From the NCBI RefSeq assembly GCF_002954405.1, contig NZ_MQWC01000004.1:1572301-1636300 (forward strand): 64,000 nucleotides of DNA, written 5' to 3'. The position numbers were made by a program, and so were the translations under genes. Source of the DNA: Salinibacter sp. 10B (lineage in GTDB: Bacteria > Bacteroidota > Rhodothermia > Rhodothermales > Salinibacteraceae). Below are positions 56,067 to 64,000 of the stretch, one piece after another. The notes beneath the pieces are model-generated. The model searched no databases, was not told where the DNA came from, and saw nothing but the letters and a program-made list of their open reading frames with translations. Within the stretch, counting starts at the first letter, position 1, and each line of letters opens with the position of its first letter.

Positions 56067-59000
56067 ATGCGTGTTTTCCTTGGGTTCCTTATCGCTCTTT
56101 CTCTAGTGCTCGTGCTGTCGCCGAACGCCTCGGCCCAGTACTTTGGACGAAATAAGGTCCAGTACGACCGTTTCAAATTCGACATCCTACCGACCCAGCA
56201 CTTCGATCTCTACTTCTATCAAGAGACCGAGACGGCAGCGCAGGACGCGGCTCGAATGGCCGATCGCTGGTACGAGCGACACAGCACCGTCTTTGCCCAT
56301 GACCTTACCGCCCGACGTCCGCTCATTTTCTACGCCAACTCCGCCGACTTCCAGCAAACCAACGTCATCAGTGGCTCGATTGGACAGGGCACGGGCGGTG
56401 TCACTGAGGGCCTGAAACAGCGGGTAGTGATGCCGTTCACGGGCATGTATAGTGAAACCGACCACGTCCTCGGGCACGAACTCGTGCATTCCTATCAGTA
56501 CGACCTTGCCCTCTCAACGCCCAGCGGGATTCAGCTCCAGCGCCTTCCGCTGTGGCTCATCGAAGGCATGGCCGAATACCTATCGATCGGCTCCCACGAC
56601 CCCCACACGGCCATGTGGGTGCGCGATGCGCTGGTGCGGGACGACCTGCCGACCATCGACGACTTGTCCACCGGACGCTACTTCCCGTACCGCTTTGGAC
56701 ACGCCTATATGGCGTACATTGGCGGCACCTACGGGGACGGCGCCGTGCCGGAGCTCTACAAGCTGGCGGGACGCGTGGGCCTGGAAGAAGGGATCCCTCT
56801 GGTCACCGGCATGACGCCCGACTCGCTCTCGCAGGACTGGATTCGCACCATCCGGGAGGCGTACGGCCCGCTCGTGGACAACCGCACGTCGCTACAGGAC
56901 GCCGGGCGCCACGTTCTTTCAGCAGAGAAGGGCACCGGGGACGTCAACATTTCCCCGGCCCTGAGCCCCGACGGACGCTACGTGGCCTTCTTGTCTACGA
57001 AGGATCTCTTCTCGATCAACTTGTACGTGGCCGACGCCCGTTCCGGCGACATTGTACAGCGGCTTCGGTCCTCGACCCGAGATGCACACTTCGACGCCAT
57101 TCGCTTCATCAACTCGGCGGGCACGTGGTCGCCCGACGGTCGCCGCTTTGCGTTCATCGCCTTCTCGAAAGGTGACAACGAACTTGCCATCTGGAACGTG
57201 GAAACGGGCAAAATTGAACGGCGGGTGGCCGTGGAAAACGTCCCTTCTCTCGCCCAGCCGGCCTGGTCGCCGGACGGGGAGTCGATCGCGTTCTCTGGCA
57301 TGGACGGAGGCATCAGCGACCTGTACCTGATCCACCTCGAATCGGGACGTGTACGCCAGCTTACGAATGATCGCTACGGCGATCTCCAGCCGGCCTGGTC
57401 GCCAGACGGAACGACCCTCGCCTTCGTGTCGGATCGCAACCCAAACGGTACCGATTTTTCGACGCTTCAGTTTGGACATCCTCGGCTTGCCCTCATTGAC
57501 GTGGAAACGGGGGCGATTGAGGCACTGCGGCCCTTCGCCCGCGGCCTCCAACACAACCCACAGTTCGCTCCCGATGGCCGCGGACTTTTCTTCATTAGCG
57601 ACCACGATGGATTCAAAGACGTCCACCACCTCGACCTCGAGACGAAGGAAACAACGGCCATTACCCGCCTGCAAACCGGCGCCAGCAGCTTCACGCCTCT
57701 CTCCCCGGCGATGACAGTAGCCGCCCAAAGCGGCAGCATGATGTTCTCTGTGTTCTCAGACAATAGCTATACGGTCGTCGCCCTCGATGCGTCAGAGCTT
57801 TCGACTCGAATCCAGCGGCTCGCATCGCCGGTCCCGCCAGACTCGATCCTCTCCGAACGGTCTGCACTGCCGGCCATGCCGGACCCCGTTGAAACCGACT
57901 CTCTTGCCCCCGACACGACCGTCCAGGCGGAAGCGGGCCTCCTTCCTCCCTGGACCGGCGGCGGCCTTGTCGACGACGCCCTGGACCGTCCCACGGCAGG
58001 ACTTCCCACAGAGCCGTACGGGGACATTCAACCGTACAGCCCTCGCCTTGAGCTAGACGCCGTTGCCCCTCCGTCGGTGGGCGTAGCAGTAGGAGGAGGA
58101 TTCGGCACGCAATTGGGCGGAAGCGTCGGCTTCTACTTCAGCGACATGTTGGGCGAACATAACCTCTCCCTTTCCGTCCTCGCCAACGGTTCCTTCCAGG
58201 ACATCGGCGGGCAAGTCACCTACATCAATCGAGCCCAACGTCTCAACTACGGCCTCCAGCTCGCCCACATCCCCATCCTCTCCCGAGGGGGATTCGTGTC
58301 TGTGCTCAGCAACGGAGCCCTTCAGGTGACTGAGGTCGAGCAACGCATTTTCATTGATCAGTTCAGTGTGTTGGGGGCCTATCCGCTCCAGAGCACCCGT
58401 CGCTTTGAGGTGCAAACCGGACTTTCGCGCTACGGCTTTTCGGAAGACTTCCGCATTTTCCAAGAGTCCGGGTTCGGCGGCTTCGTTGAAGTCAGCGAAG
58501 GCTCGATCCCGACCCGAGACCCGGTGTATCTCTCTCAGTCGTCGGCGGCGTACGTCGTCGATTTCTCAAACTTCGGCTTCACCTCTCCCATCCAGGGAGG
58601 ACGGTACCGCCTGCAGGTGGGCTCCACCCTGGGCAGTGCCAATTATGCCACCGTGCTCGGTGACGTGCGGCGCTACTTCCGCTCCGGCCTCTTCACGTTT
58701 GCCGGACGCGCCGTACACATCGGCAATTACGGCGCCAGTGACAATGACCTGTTTTCGGAAGAGTATCTTGGGTACTCATACTCGCAGGCCTACGTGCGTG
58801 GCTACAGCTTCAACTCGTTTGATCCCGACGAGTGCTTTCTGACCTCTGCTCAAAGTACCTGCCCGGTGCTGGATCGGCTCATTGGCACGCGCGTCGCCAC
58901 CGCAAGCGCCGAGGTCCGATTCCCCTTCCTGGGAACGGAGAGCTACGGCCTTTTTTCTTTTCCGTACCTCCCCACTGAGATTGCCGTGTTCGCCGATGCC

Positions 59001-59201
59001 GGTGTGGCGTGGACCGCCGAGGACGCACCAGCCCTCGTGTGGGACCGCGACACGGACCGCCGGGTACCGGTCGTTAGCACGGGCGTGAGCGCGCGCATGA
59101 ATCTTTTTGGCGCCTTTATCCTGGAGGTGTTCTACGCAACTCCGTTCCAACGCCCCGAGAAGGGCGGATTCGTGGGCCTGAACCTCCTGCCGGGCTGGTG
59201 A
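56067..59201 (+). CDS. Exported fusion: metallopeptidase-like domain, PD40 propeller, beta-barrel-like C-terminus
   Basis: A 1044-residue protein with a signal (MRVFLGFLIALSLVLVL, cleavage after ASA). Residues about 25-270 look like a gluzincin-type peptidase (peptidase MA-like): HELVH at 137-141 and WLIEGMAEYL with Glu166. Residues about 290-560 form a TolB/PD40 propeller with repeats of SPDGRYVAF, SPDGRRFAF, SPDGESIAF, SPDGTTLAF and APDGRGLFF. From about 660 the sequence becomes Gly/aromatic-rich with alternating strands (GGGFGTQLGGSVGFYFSD, FVGLNLLPGW at the end), which resembles an Omp85-type outer-membrane barrel. It would therefore be a surface-anchored protease-like protein. The activity is unproven, but the metal ligands are present. 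Confidence 0.82.
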   Translation: MRVFLGFLIALSLVLVLSPNASAQYFGRNKVQYDRFKFDILPTQHFDLYFYQETETAAQDAARMADRWYERHSTVFAHDLTARRPLIFYANSADFQQTNVISGSIGQGTGGVTEGLKQRVVMPFTGMYSETDHVLGHELVHSYQYDLALSTPSGIQLQRLPLWLIEGMAEYLSIGSHDPHTAMWVRDALVRDDLPTIDDLSTGRYFPYRFGHAYMAYIGGTYGDGAVPELYKLAGRVGLEEGIPLVTGMTPDSLSQDWIRTIREAYGPLVDNRTSLQDAGRHVLSAEKGTGDVNISPALSPDGRYVAFLSTKDLFSINLYVADARSGDIVQRLRSSTRDAHFDAIRFINSAGTWSPDGRRFAFIAFSKGDNELAIWNVETGKIERRVAVENVPSLAQPAWSPDGESIAFSGMDGGISDLYLIHLESGRVRQLTNDRYGDLQPAWSPDGTTLAFVSDRNPNGTDFSTLQFGHPRLALIDVETGAIEALRPFARGLQHNPQFAPDGRGLFFISDHDGFKDVHHLDLETKETTAITRLQTGASSFTPLSPAMTVAAQSGSMMFSVFSDNSYTVVALDASELSTRIQRLASPVPPDSILSERSALPAMPDPVETDSLAPDTTVQAEAGLLPPWTGGGLVDDALDRPTAGLPTEPYGDIQPYSPRLELDAVAPPSVGVAVGGGFGTQLGGSVGFYFSDMLGEHNLSLSVLANGSFQDIGGQVTYINRAQRLNYGLQLAHIPILSRGGFVSVLSNGALQVTEVEQRIFIDQFSVLGAYPLQSTRRFEVQTGLSRYGFSEDFRIFQESGFGGFVEVSEGSIPTRDPVYLSQSSAAYVVDFSNFGFTSPIQGGRYRLQVGSTLGSANYATVLGDVRRYFRSGLFTFAGRAVHIGNYGASDNDLFSEEYLGYSYSQAYVRGYSFNSFDPDECFLTSAQSTCPVLDRLIGTRVATASAEVRFPFLGTESYGLFSFPYLPTEIAVFADAGVAWTAEDAPALVWDRDTDRRVPVVSTGVSARMNLFGAFILEVFYATPFQRPEKGGFVGLNLLPGW

Positions 59202-59262
59202 GGCGGTCTTCCCCTCAAAGGTCTCAAGTGAATCTCTAATGGGGGACCGTTCTGATTCCGGA

Positions 59263-59330
59263 TATTGCGTATTTCGTATGGCGTAGGACTGTACTCGGAC
59301 GTTCAGATACGCAATACGGACTACGCAATA
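59263..59330. repeat. Imperfect inverted repeat between convergent genes, copy of a dispersed motif
   Basis: Arms 59263-59285 (TATTGCGTATTTCGTAT then GGCGTA) and 59308-59330 (TACGCAATACGGACTACG then CAATA) pair with about four mismatches around a 22-base loop. The left arm shares ACGAAATACGCAATA with the intergenic block at 6426-6448. The location between the stop at 59201 and the stop at 59358 suits a bidirectional terminator; the resemblance to another site suggests a repeat family. Confidence 0.6.
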
Positions 59331-59357
59331 GGAAAGAAGACGCCTCCTTGTGACCAT

Positions 59358-59999
59358 TCAATTCGATGGGCGAACCGCCTCTTCTACCGGCGTATCGCCG
59401 CCGTAAAGCTCAATCGTGCGGCCAATGGTGGCGTCGTTGTCCAGACAGGCCCGGACGGTAGCGGCCACGTCGGCCCGGGGAATGTCCGGACCGCCGTCCT
59501 GCGGCGTAAACGCAGTGGTCACTCGACCCGTGCCCTCCTCATCGGTAAGGGTAGTGGGTCGCAGAATTGTCGCCGCAAGAGCCGATCGTTCGAGGTAGTC
59601 GTCTGCACACCGCTTGGCTACGAGATAGGGCCGGAGCGGCTCGTAGCCGGCGTCTGGATTGGCCGCCCCCCGAGCACTCACCATGACGAAACGGTCAATG
59701 CCCTGCTCTTCACAGGCGTCTACGGCCCGCCGCGCCCCCCAGAGGTCGACCATAAGCGTCTTGTCCCAGCCGGTCCCCCCACCCGATCCCGCCGTAAAGA
59801 CGACGGCCTCTGCTCCCTCTAGGGCAGGGGCAAAGGTTCCTTCGAGATCGCCAAGACGGGGGAGGCCTCCACGCTCTTGAATCTGTTCGAATTGCTCTTC
59901 GGAACGGACGACCCCAATAACCTCATGGCCTGCCTCATCCAGGAGGGGAAGAAGCCGACGCCCAATTCCGCCATTGGCACCGATGACTGCAACCTGCAT
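59358..59999 (-). CDS. NAD(P)-binding atypical short-chain dehydrogenase
   Basis: A 213-residue cytoplasmic protein starting MQVAVIGANGGIGRRLLPLL, with the glycine-rich GANGGIG dinucleotide motif, VVFTAGSGGGTGWDKT, then RFVMVSARGA and PYLVAKRCADDYLERS, which stands for the tyrosine-lysine region of atypical SDRs (NmrA/NAD(P)H-binding type). The family includes redox sensors and reductases that bind NADPH; the substrate cannot be told. It is transcribed alone, convergent with the fusion-protein gene, and has a 460-bp non-coding region upstream of it. Confidence 0.9.
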   Translation of the reverse strand: MQVAVIGANGGIGRRLLPLLDEAGHEVIGVVRSEEQFEQIQERGGLPRLGDLEGTFAPALEGAEAVVFTAGSGGGTGWDKTLMVDLWGARRAVDACEEQGIDRFVMVSARGAANPDAGYEPLRPYLVAKRCADDYLERSALAATILRPTTLTDEEGTGRVTTAFTPQDGGPDIPRADVAATVRACLDNDATIGRTIELYGGDTPVEEAVRPSN

Positions 60000-60460
60000 A
60001 ACGTCTTCTCTTCAAGATTCATTCGAAGGACGATAATGCCGGCTCTGGTTTTCGGTGGAACGACCTCCCACACACCCTGAGCCTTCTATCTTCCTAAACT
60101 GTCCTACCGAAGGAAAGCAGGTCGCGAAAAAAGATCAATGGCCTGTTGTCGACAACGCTCGGCCCGACTGAAAAGAATACCCGGGAGTTAGACCCGCCAG
60201 AAAGAAGTGCCCCCACATCTGAACGGGTCCCTCCCCTGGGAAGTGATTCGAAAAATGGGAGTCCAATACCAACGCAGTACTCCCGAGAAAAGGGACACGC
60301 TCAGAAAATGTCCAGCCCCCTCCCATCCCTAAAAAGACAATTTGTGTCCCAAAGCCGACATTGTCGCTTTAGATACACGATTCGTCGTAATAGGACAGCC
60401 GAAATGGACGCATAAATGCTTATTTTTAGGCTAAATAGTGAGTACTCAGAGTCCTTGACC
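60000..60460. other. Intergenic region, AT-rich in its right half
   Basis: About 460 bp between the start of the SDR gene and the stop of the HlyD gene. The part from 60350 to 60460 is AT-rich. A short dyad (GGGAGT / ACTCCC) lies around 60260-60287. I saw no gene or RNA element; the promoter of the SDR gene should lie near 60010-60110. Confidence 0.4.
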
Positions 60461-61651
60461 TTACCGCGTTTCCACCCGCATCCCATCCGACAACTCATTG
60501 CCGGGATGCGTCACCACGGGCGTGCCCTCACGCAGGCCCCCAGTAATCTCCACCTGAAGCCCACTCCGGTGTCCGACCTCGACCGCACGACGCTCTGCGC
60601 GACCGTCTTGTATCACGAACACGGCCCATCCGCCATCGTGACGAAACAGGGCACTCTGTGGCACCTGCAACACATCGGCACCGGCCCAGAGCACGAAGCG
60701 CGCCACAACGCGGTAGCCCGTCCCGAGCCGCTGCCATTGCGGAGACGACTCGGTCGGATCGACGATCACCTCGACCCGCTGCTCCTCAACCCCCAGAGCT
60801 GAGACTTCGGTCTCGCCCTGTGGTGGCACTACACGGACGCGCCCCTCCACCGTCGTGTCTCCACCCCAGCGCACCAGCTCAACTGGCGTCCCTTCCGTGA
60901 TACGCACGGCATCGGACGACAGCACGTCCACCGACACCTCCAGCGAATCAGGATTCCCTACGGTAAAGAGGGGCGTCCCCGCCTGCACGACGGTAGCACT
61001 CTCCTGATGAACCCGGAGGATGTGCCCCTCAACTGGAGCGCGAATCGCTCTCCGCGACGGCAGCGACTCTGGATCGGACGTCTCTGTGACAACTCGACTT
61101 CGAGCCGCGCGGAGCTCGCCGCGGGCCTGGGCCACGGTCTGCTGTGCGGCCTGATGATTGGCGTGCGCCTGCTGAGCCTCTACCCGCGCCTGATCGAGCT
61201 GCTGTTGAGAAGCGGTCCCTTGTTCGTGCAGCCGCTGGAGGCGCCGATACTCCTCCTCAGCGTACGTGAGCGCGGCCTTGGTCCCCGTTGCGTTCGCCTC
61301 TGCCCGTCGCAGGGCCGCTCGGGCCGACTCGACCTGTGCCTGAGCGGCCTCATAACTGCTGGCATCGAGCACGTTCGACGGGAGCGTGGCCAAATGCGCC
61401 AGCACGTCGCCCTTCCCAATCGTGTCGCCTGCAGCCCCCGGCACGCGCTTCAGGTACCCCGTGGTGGGCGCCGACACGAGGTACGGCTCGCGGAGCTGCG
61501 TCTGCCCCTCCTCTTCCACCGTCACGCGCAGGGAGTCTCGCACCGCACGCTCCACCGTAACCGCCGTCGCCGACGGCCAAAAGCCGTACACAAGCAGCCC
61601 AAGCAGAACCACAGTGCCAATACCGATCGCGACCGTCCGATTCCAAATCAT
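60461..61651 (-). CDS. HlyD/MacA-family periplasmic adaptor
   Basis: A 396-residue membrane fusion protein. One N-terminal transmembrane segment (TVAIGIGTVVLLGLLVYGF) is followed by a biotinyl-lipoyl half-motif (APTTGYLKRVPGAAGDTIGKGDVLAHL), a Gln/Ala-rich coiled-coil hairpin (about 95-200), the second lipoyl half (RAIRAPVEGHILRVHQESATVVQAGTPLF), and a beta-barrel domain to the C-terminus. It bridges an inner-membrane ABC permease to an outer-membrane channel. The permease gene is upstream in transcription by 74 bp, and the ATPase is presumably beyond the right window edge. Confidence 0.93.
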   Translation of the reverse strand: MIWNRTVAIGIGTVVLLGLLVYGFWPSATAVTVERAVRDSLRVTVEEEGQTQLREPYLVSAPTTGYLKRVPGAAGDTIGKGDVLAHLATLPSNVLDASSYEAAQAQVESARAALRRAEANATGTKAALTYAEEEYRRLQRLHEQGTASQQQLDQARVEAQQAHANHQAAQQTVAQARGELRAARSRVVTETSDPESLPSRRAIRAPVEGHILRVHQESATVVQAGTPLFTVGNPDSLEVSVDVLSSDAVRITEGTPVELVRWGGDTTVEGRVRVVPPQGETEVSALGVEEQRVEVIVDPTESSPQWQRLGTGYRVVARFVLWAGADVLQVPQSALFRHDGGWAVFVIQDGRAERRAVEVGHRSGLQVEITGGLREGTPVVTHPGNELSDGMRVETR

Positions 61652-61725
61652 GACTCCAACACGTCAAGTGAAACTTCGTAGCTTGTTCGCCTCTCGCCCT
61701 TCGCCTCTCGCCTCTCATCCCACGG

Positions 61726-64000
61726 CTATTCTCGCGTCTTCAGCACATCGATCAGATTGAGATTCCCCAGTCGCCGCCACACGACCAGTCCCGAAATGCC
61801 TCCGGCAACCAGTACCACCAGAGCAGAAAGGGCATAGGTACGCCGCGTCAACACCAGTGGGATGCGGAAAAGCTCCGTCTGCGCTCCTACCGCGGTGCCG
61901 TAACAGAGCCCGTATCCCAATACAAACCCGACCGGAATTGCTATGAGCGTAAGCAGGGCCAGCTCGCCCAGCAGCACGTATCCGATCTCGCCCTGTGAGA
62001 AGCCGAGAATGCGCAGGCTTGCCAGCTCGCGTGCTCGCTCAGAAAGCGCAATGCGGGCGGCATTGTAAATGACCCCGAACGCAATGGCCCCGGCAAAGAG
62101 CGCCATCACAAACGTGAAGGTGAGCACCGTTTCGCCCATGGTGTCGAGCAGCGACTGGATAGCGCGCCGCTGCAGCTGAACACTCGCCACGCGAGGACGT
62201 CCTGTGAGGGCCGAGATCGTTTCCTCCTCGTATCGGGGATCGAGGGCGAGGTACGCCCCGGAGAGGGCCGATCCTTCTCGCACCAGTCGGTTCAACGCAT
62301 CGATCTGCATGTACGCCCCCACGCCCACAAACTGCTTCGTGCGGCCGGCCACTCGAATCTGTCGCGTCGAACGCGCGCCCTCCAGCACTTCCACCGTCAG
62401 CGTGTCTCCCCGTGTTACCTCCAGCACATCGGCAATGTAATTGGAAAGCACGACGCCCTCTGCCGCCAGATCGATCGGCTCTAAATCGTCGGTCAGCGGG
62501 CGACGGATCTCCGGGGTGGACGCAAGGCCCTCGATGCCGGTGCGATACTGTCGATGTTCGTGCTGGAACCGCACGGGCACACTCCGGAAAGGCTCCGCCT
62601 CTACCACTCCGCGGAGGCTGGTCAATTCATACAATGCCTCGTCGGACGTGGGGCTGGTGAAGGTGACCGTCAGATCCTGCCGCTGCGCGCGGTTGAACTG
62701 CACGTCGATCATGAAGTCGACCGCATCGGCAAAGAAGGTGCTCGTCATGAGAATGGCGATGGACGCCGCGATGCCGAGAACCGACAACAGTGCTTTGATG
62801 GGTCGTCGCTCCAGGTGGCGCAGGATCATCCGCGTCGGCTGGTCAAAGAGGTCCTTTAACCCCAGACGCTCCACGATCGTCTCCCGATAGGTGGCCGGCG
62901 GCTCGGGCTGCATGGCCTGTGCAGGGCGAAGCGAGACCGCCTGCCACACAGCGTACAGCGTACCGCCGAGTGCCGCAGCGGCCGTGACGCCCACAGAAAT
63001 CGCAACTGTATCAATGCCGAGCGCATAGTGGAGCTCGGGAAATTTGTAGAACTCCAGGTACATCTGCGAGAGCAACTGCCCCATCCACGTTCCCAGTGCC
63101 ACTCCCCCCACCGCTCCAATCGCTACGATCACGAGCACCATTCCTACGTAGTGCCCTCCCACGTCCCAGTCGCTATACCCGAACGCCTTGAGGGTGGCGA
63201 TCACTTCCCGCTGGGTGCGAATGAGGCGACCAATTACCACGTTCAACAGAAAGGCCGCCACGGCGAGAAACGTGACCGGCATCACCGTGACGAGCTGCTC
63301 CAGCTGCTTAAGCTCTTCGGTCAGGTACCGATGCGACACCTGATCTTCGCGAAGGTACGCGTCGCGTCCGCCGTACGGGGCCAGCACCTGATCGATGCGG
63401 TCGAGCACATCCTGCGGGACAGCGCCGGCCGTAAACGAGAACGACACACTGTTGAACGCGCCCTCCATGTCGTAGGCTGCCCCCAGAGTCGAACGGGACA
63501 TCCAGAGGACGCCGAACCGCTCGGGGGTGGGAAAGAAGCCCCCGGGCTGAATCTGATAGATGTACTCGGGCGAGAGGACGACGCCGACGATTGTGAGGGC
63601 GCGGTGGCGACCATTGATGATGGCTGTGACCTCATCGCCGGCCCCCAGGTCGTGCGCCTCCGCAAAGGCCTCACTCACGACCGTCTCCGTGCCCCGCCGT
63701 GGCAGCCGTCCCTGCCGCACGACGAGTTGGTTTAGCGTGGGCTGGCCCCGCTCGGGAAGAGACAGCAACTGGCCGGTAATCGGTTCATCGAAGGCCTCCA
63801 CGTTAAGCCGAGCGTCGGCCACGACGCGCGTCTGTACCGTCGCCACCCCCTCCAGCCGCTGCAGACGACGCTCCACGCCGTTCGGCGCCCGCGTGAGCGC
63901 CGCAAACGCCTCCCCAAACCGCGCCTCCTCGTAGAATGACTGCTGCGACCGCGTGAGCGCATCCATCGTACCCAGCGCTGCGATGAACATGGCTACCCCG
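61726..64000 (-). CDS. FtsX-type ABC transporter permease, N-terminus beyond window
   Basis: At least 757 residues; the frame is open to the right edge, and the residues just before the first ATG in the window (GVAM at 63991-64000) show that the protein begins further upstream. The start of the visible part (MFIAALGTMDALTRSQQSFYEE) is the end of the first transmembrane helix and the beginning of a MacB-like periplasmic domain. Two FtsX modules follow, one near residues 240-360 and one near 640-750, each with three helices. With the adaptor behind it and an unseen ATPase it should form an efflux or lipoprotein-handling ABC system. Confidence 0.9.
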   Translation of the reverse strand, partial: GVAMFIAALGTMDALTRSQQSFYEEARFGEAFAALTRAPNGVERRLQRLEGVATVQTRVVADARLNVEAFDEPITGQLLSLPERGQPTLNQLVVRQGRLPRRGTETVVSEAFAEAHDLGAGDEVTAIINGRHRALTIVGVVLSPEYIYQIQPGGFFPTPERFGVLWMSRSTLGAAYDMEGAFNSVSFSFTAGAVPQDVLDRIDQVLAPYGGRDAYLREDQVSHRYLTEELKQLEQLVTVMPVTFLAVAAFLLNVVIGRLIRTQREVIATLKAFGYSDWDVGGHYVGMVLVIVAIGAVGGVALGTWMGQLLSQMYLEFYKFPELHYALGIDTVAISVGVTAAAALGGTLYAVWQAVSLRPAQAMQPEPPATYRETIVERLGLKDLFDQPTRMILRHLERRPIKALLSVLGIAASIAILMTSTFFADAVDFMIDVQFNRAQRQDLTVTFTSPTSDEALYELTSLRGVVEAEPFRSVPVRFQHEHRQYRTGIEGLASTPEIRRPLTDDLEPIDLAAEGVVLSNYIADVLEVTRGDTLTVEVLEGARSTRQIRVAGRTKQFVGVGAYMQIDALNRLVREGSALSGAYLALDPRYEEETISALTGRPRVASVQLQRRAIQSLLDTMGETVLTFTFVMALFAGAIAFGVIYNAARIALSERARELASLRILGFSQGEIGYVLLGELALLTLIAIPVGFVLGYGLCYGTAVGAQTELFRIPLVLTRRTYALSALVVLVAGGISGLVVWRRLGNLNLIDVLKTRE

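Overview
The window looks like chromosomal DNA of a GC-rich member of the Bacteroidota, most plausibly the Rhodothermota (Salinibacter and relatives). The reasons are two SusC/SusD outer-membrane pairs, three further TonB-dependent receptors with carboxypeptidase-regulatory-like N-domains, a PorV/PorQ-family protein beside a protein with a type IX secretion-like C-terminus, lack of clear Shine-Dalgarno sites, and Asp/Glu-rich proteins (SMC, UvrA, RtcB) that would suit a halophile. I saw no rRNA, tRNA or CRISPR array.

Layout. 1-5786 (minus strand): a susC-susD pair followed by a PhoD-like phosphatase, probably one transcript; the phosphatase runs off the left edge. 6508-9789: uvrA and a convergent small membrane protein. 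10168-13385: a TonB receptor overlapping a DUF4249-like lipoprotein gene by 4 bp. 13420-15565: a VRR-NUC nuclease, a DUF6122 gene broken at a 9-base homopolymer, and a DUF433/DUF5615 toxin-antitoxin-like pair with a repeated upstream motif. 15694-19245: smc. 19635-21741: an orphan DUF6364 antitoxin-like gene, an NTF2-like protein, a palindrome-rich non-coding stretch and an internally deleted IS110 transposase. 21742-22992: xseA. 23245-27728: the second susC-susD pair, closed by a terminator. 27956-29439: LMW protein tyrosine phosphatase plus fructosamine kinase, a probable protein-deglycation pair. 29717-32802: an exported carboxylesterase and a Tat-exported Gfo/Idh/MocA oxidoreductase with a LacI-type operator just before it.

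33003-47205 is one long minus-strand run. In transcription order it holds a TonB receptor, a large protein with a type IX-like C-terminus, a PorV/PorQ-family protein, a TPR lipoprotein, a CRTAC1 (FG-GAP/UnbV) lipoprotein, a second exported Gfo/Idh/MocA protein, a TonB receptor and a DUF4249-like lipoprotein. The last two are clear paralogues of the 10168-13385 cassette. The leader of the run carries further LacI-type operator sequences, which suggests joint sugar-responsive control with the oxidoreductase at 31411.

47631-50615 is rtcB interrupted by a 513-residue intein with a LAGLIDADG-type homing endonuclease, inserted exactly at the metal-binding cysteine. After it come a small membrane protein, an MscS channel, a secreted GH31 alpha-glucosidase, a UPF0316 membrane protein, a 1044-residue metallopeptidase-like/PD40/beta-barrel fusion, an NAD(P)-binding oxidoreductase, and a HlyD-type adaptor with an FtsX-type ABC permease that runs off the right edge.

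Taken together this is mostly a nutrient-scavenging, cell-envelope region (sugar and phosphoester uptake, glycosidase, efflux) interspersed with housekeeping DNA repair and chromosome genes. The least routine features are the rtcB intein, the duplicated receptor/lipoprotein cassette, the shared LacI-type operators, the homopolymer frameshift and the IS110 remnant with its structured flank.
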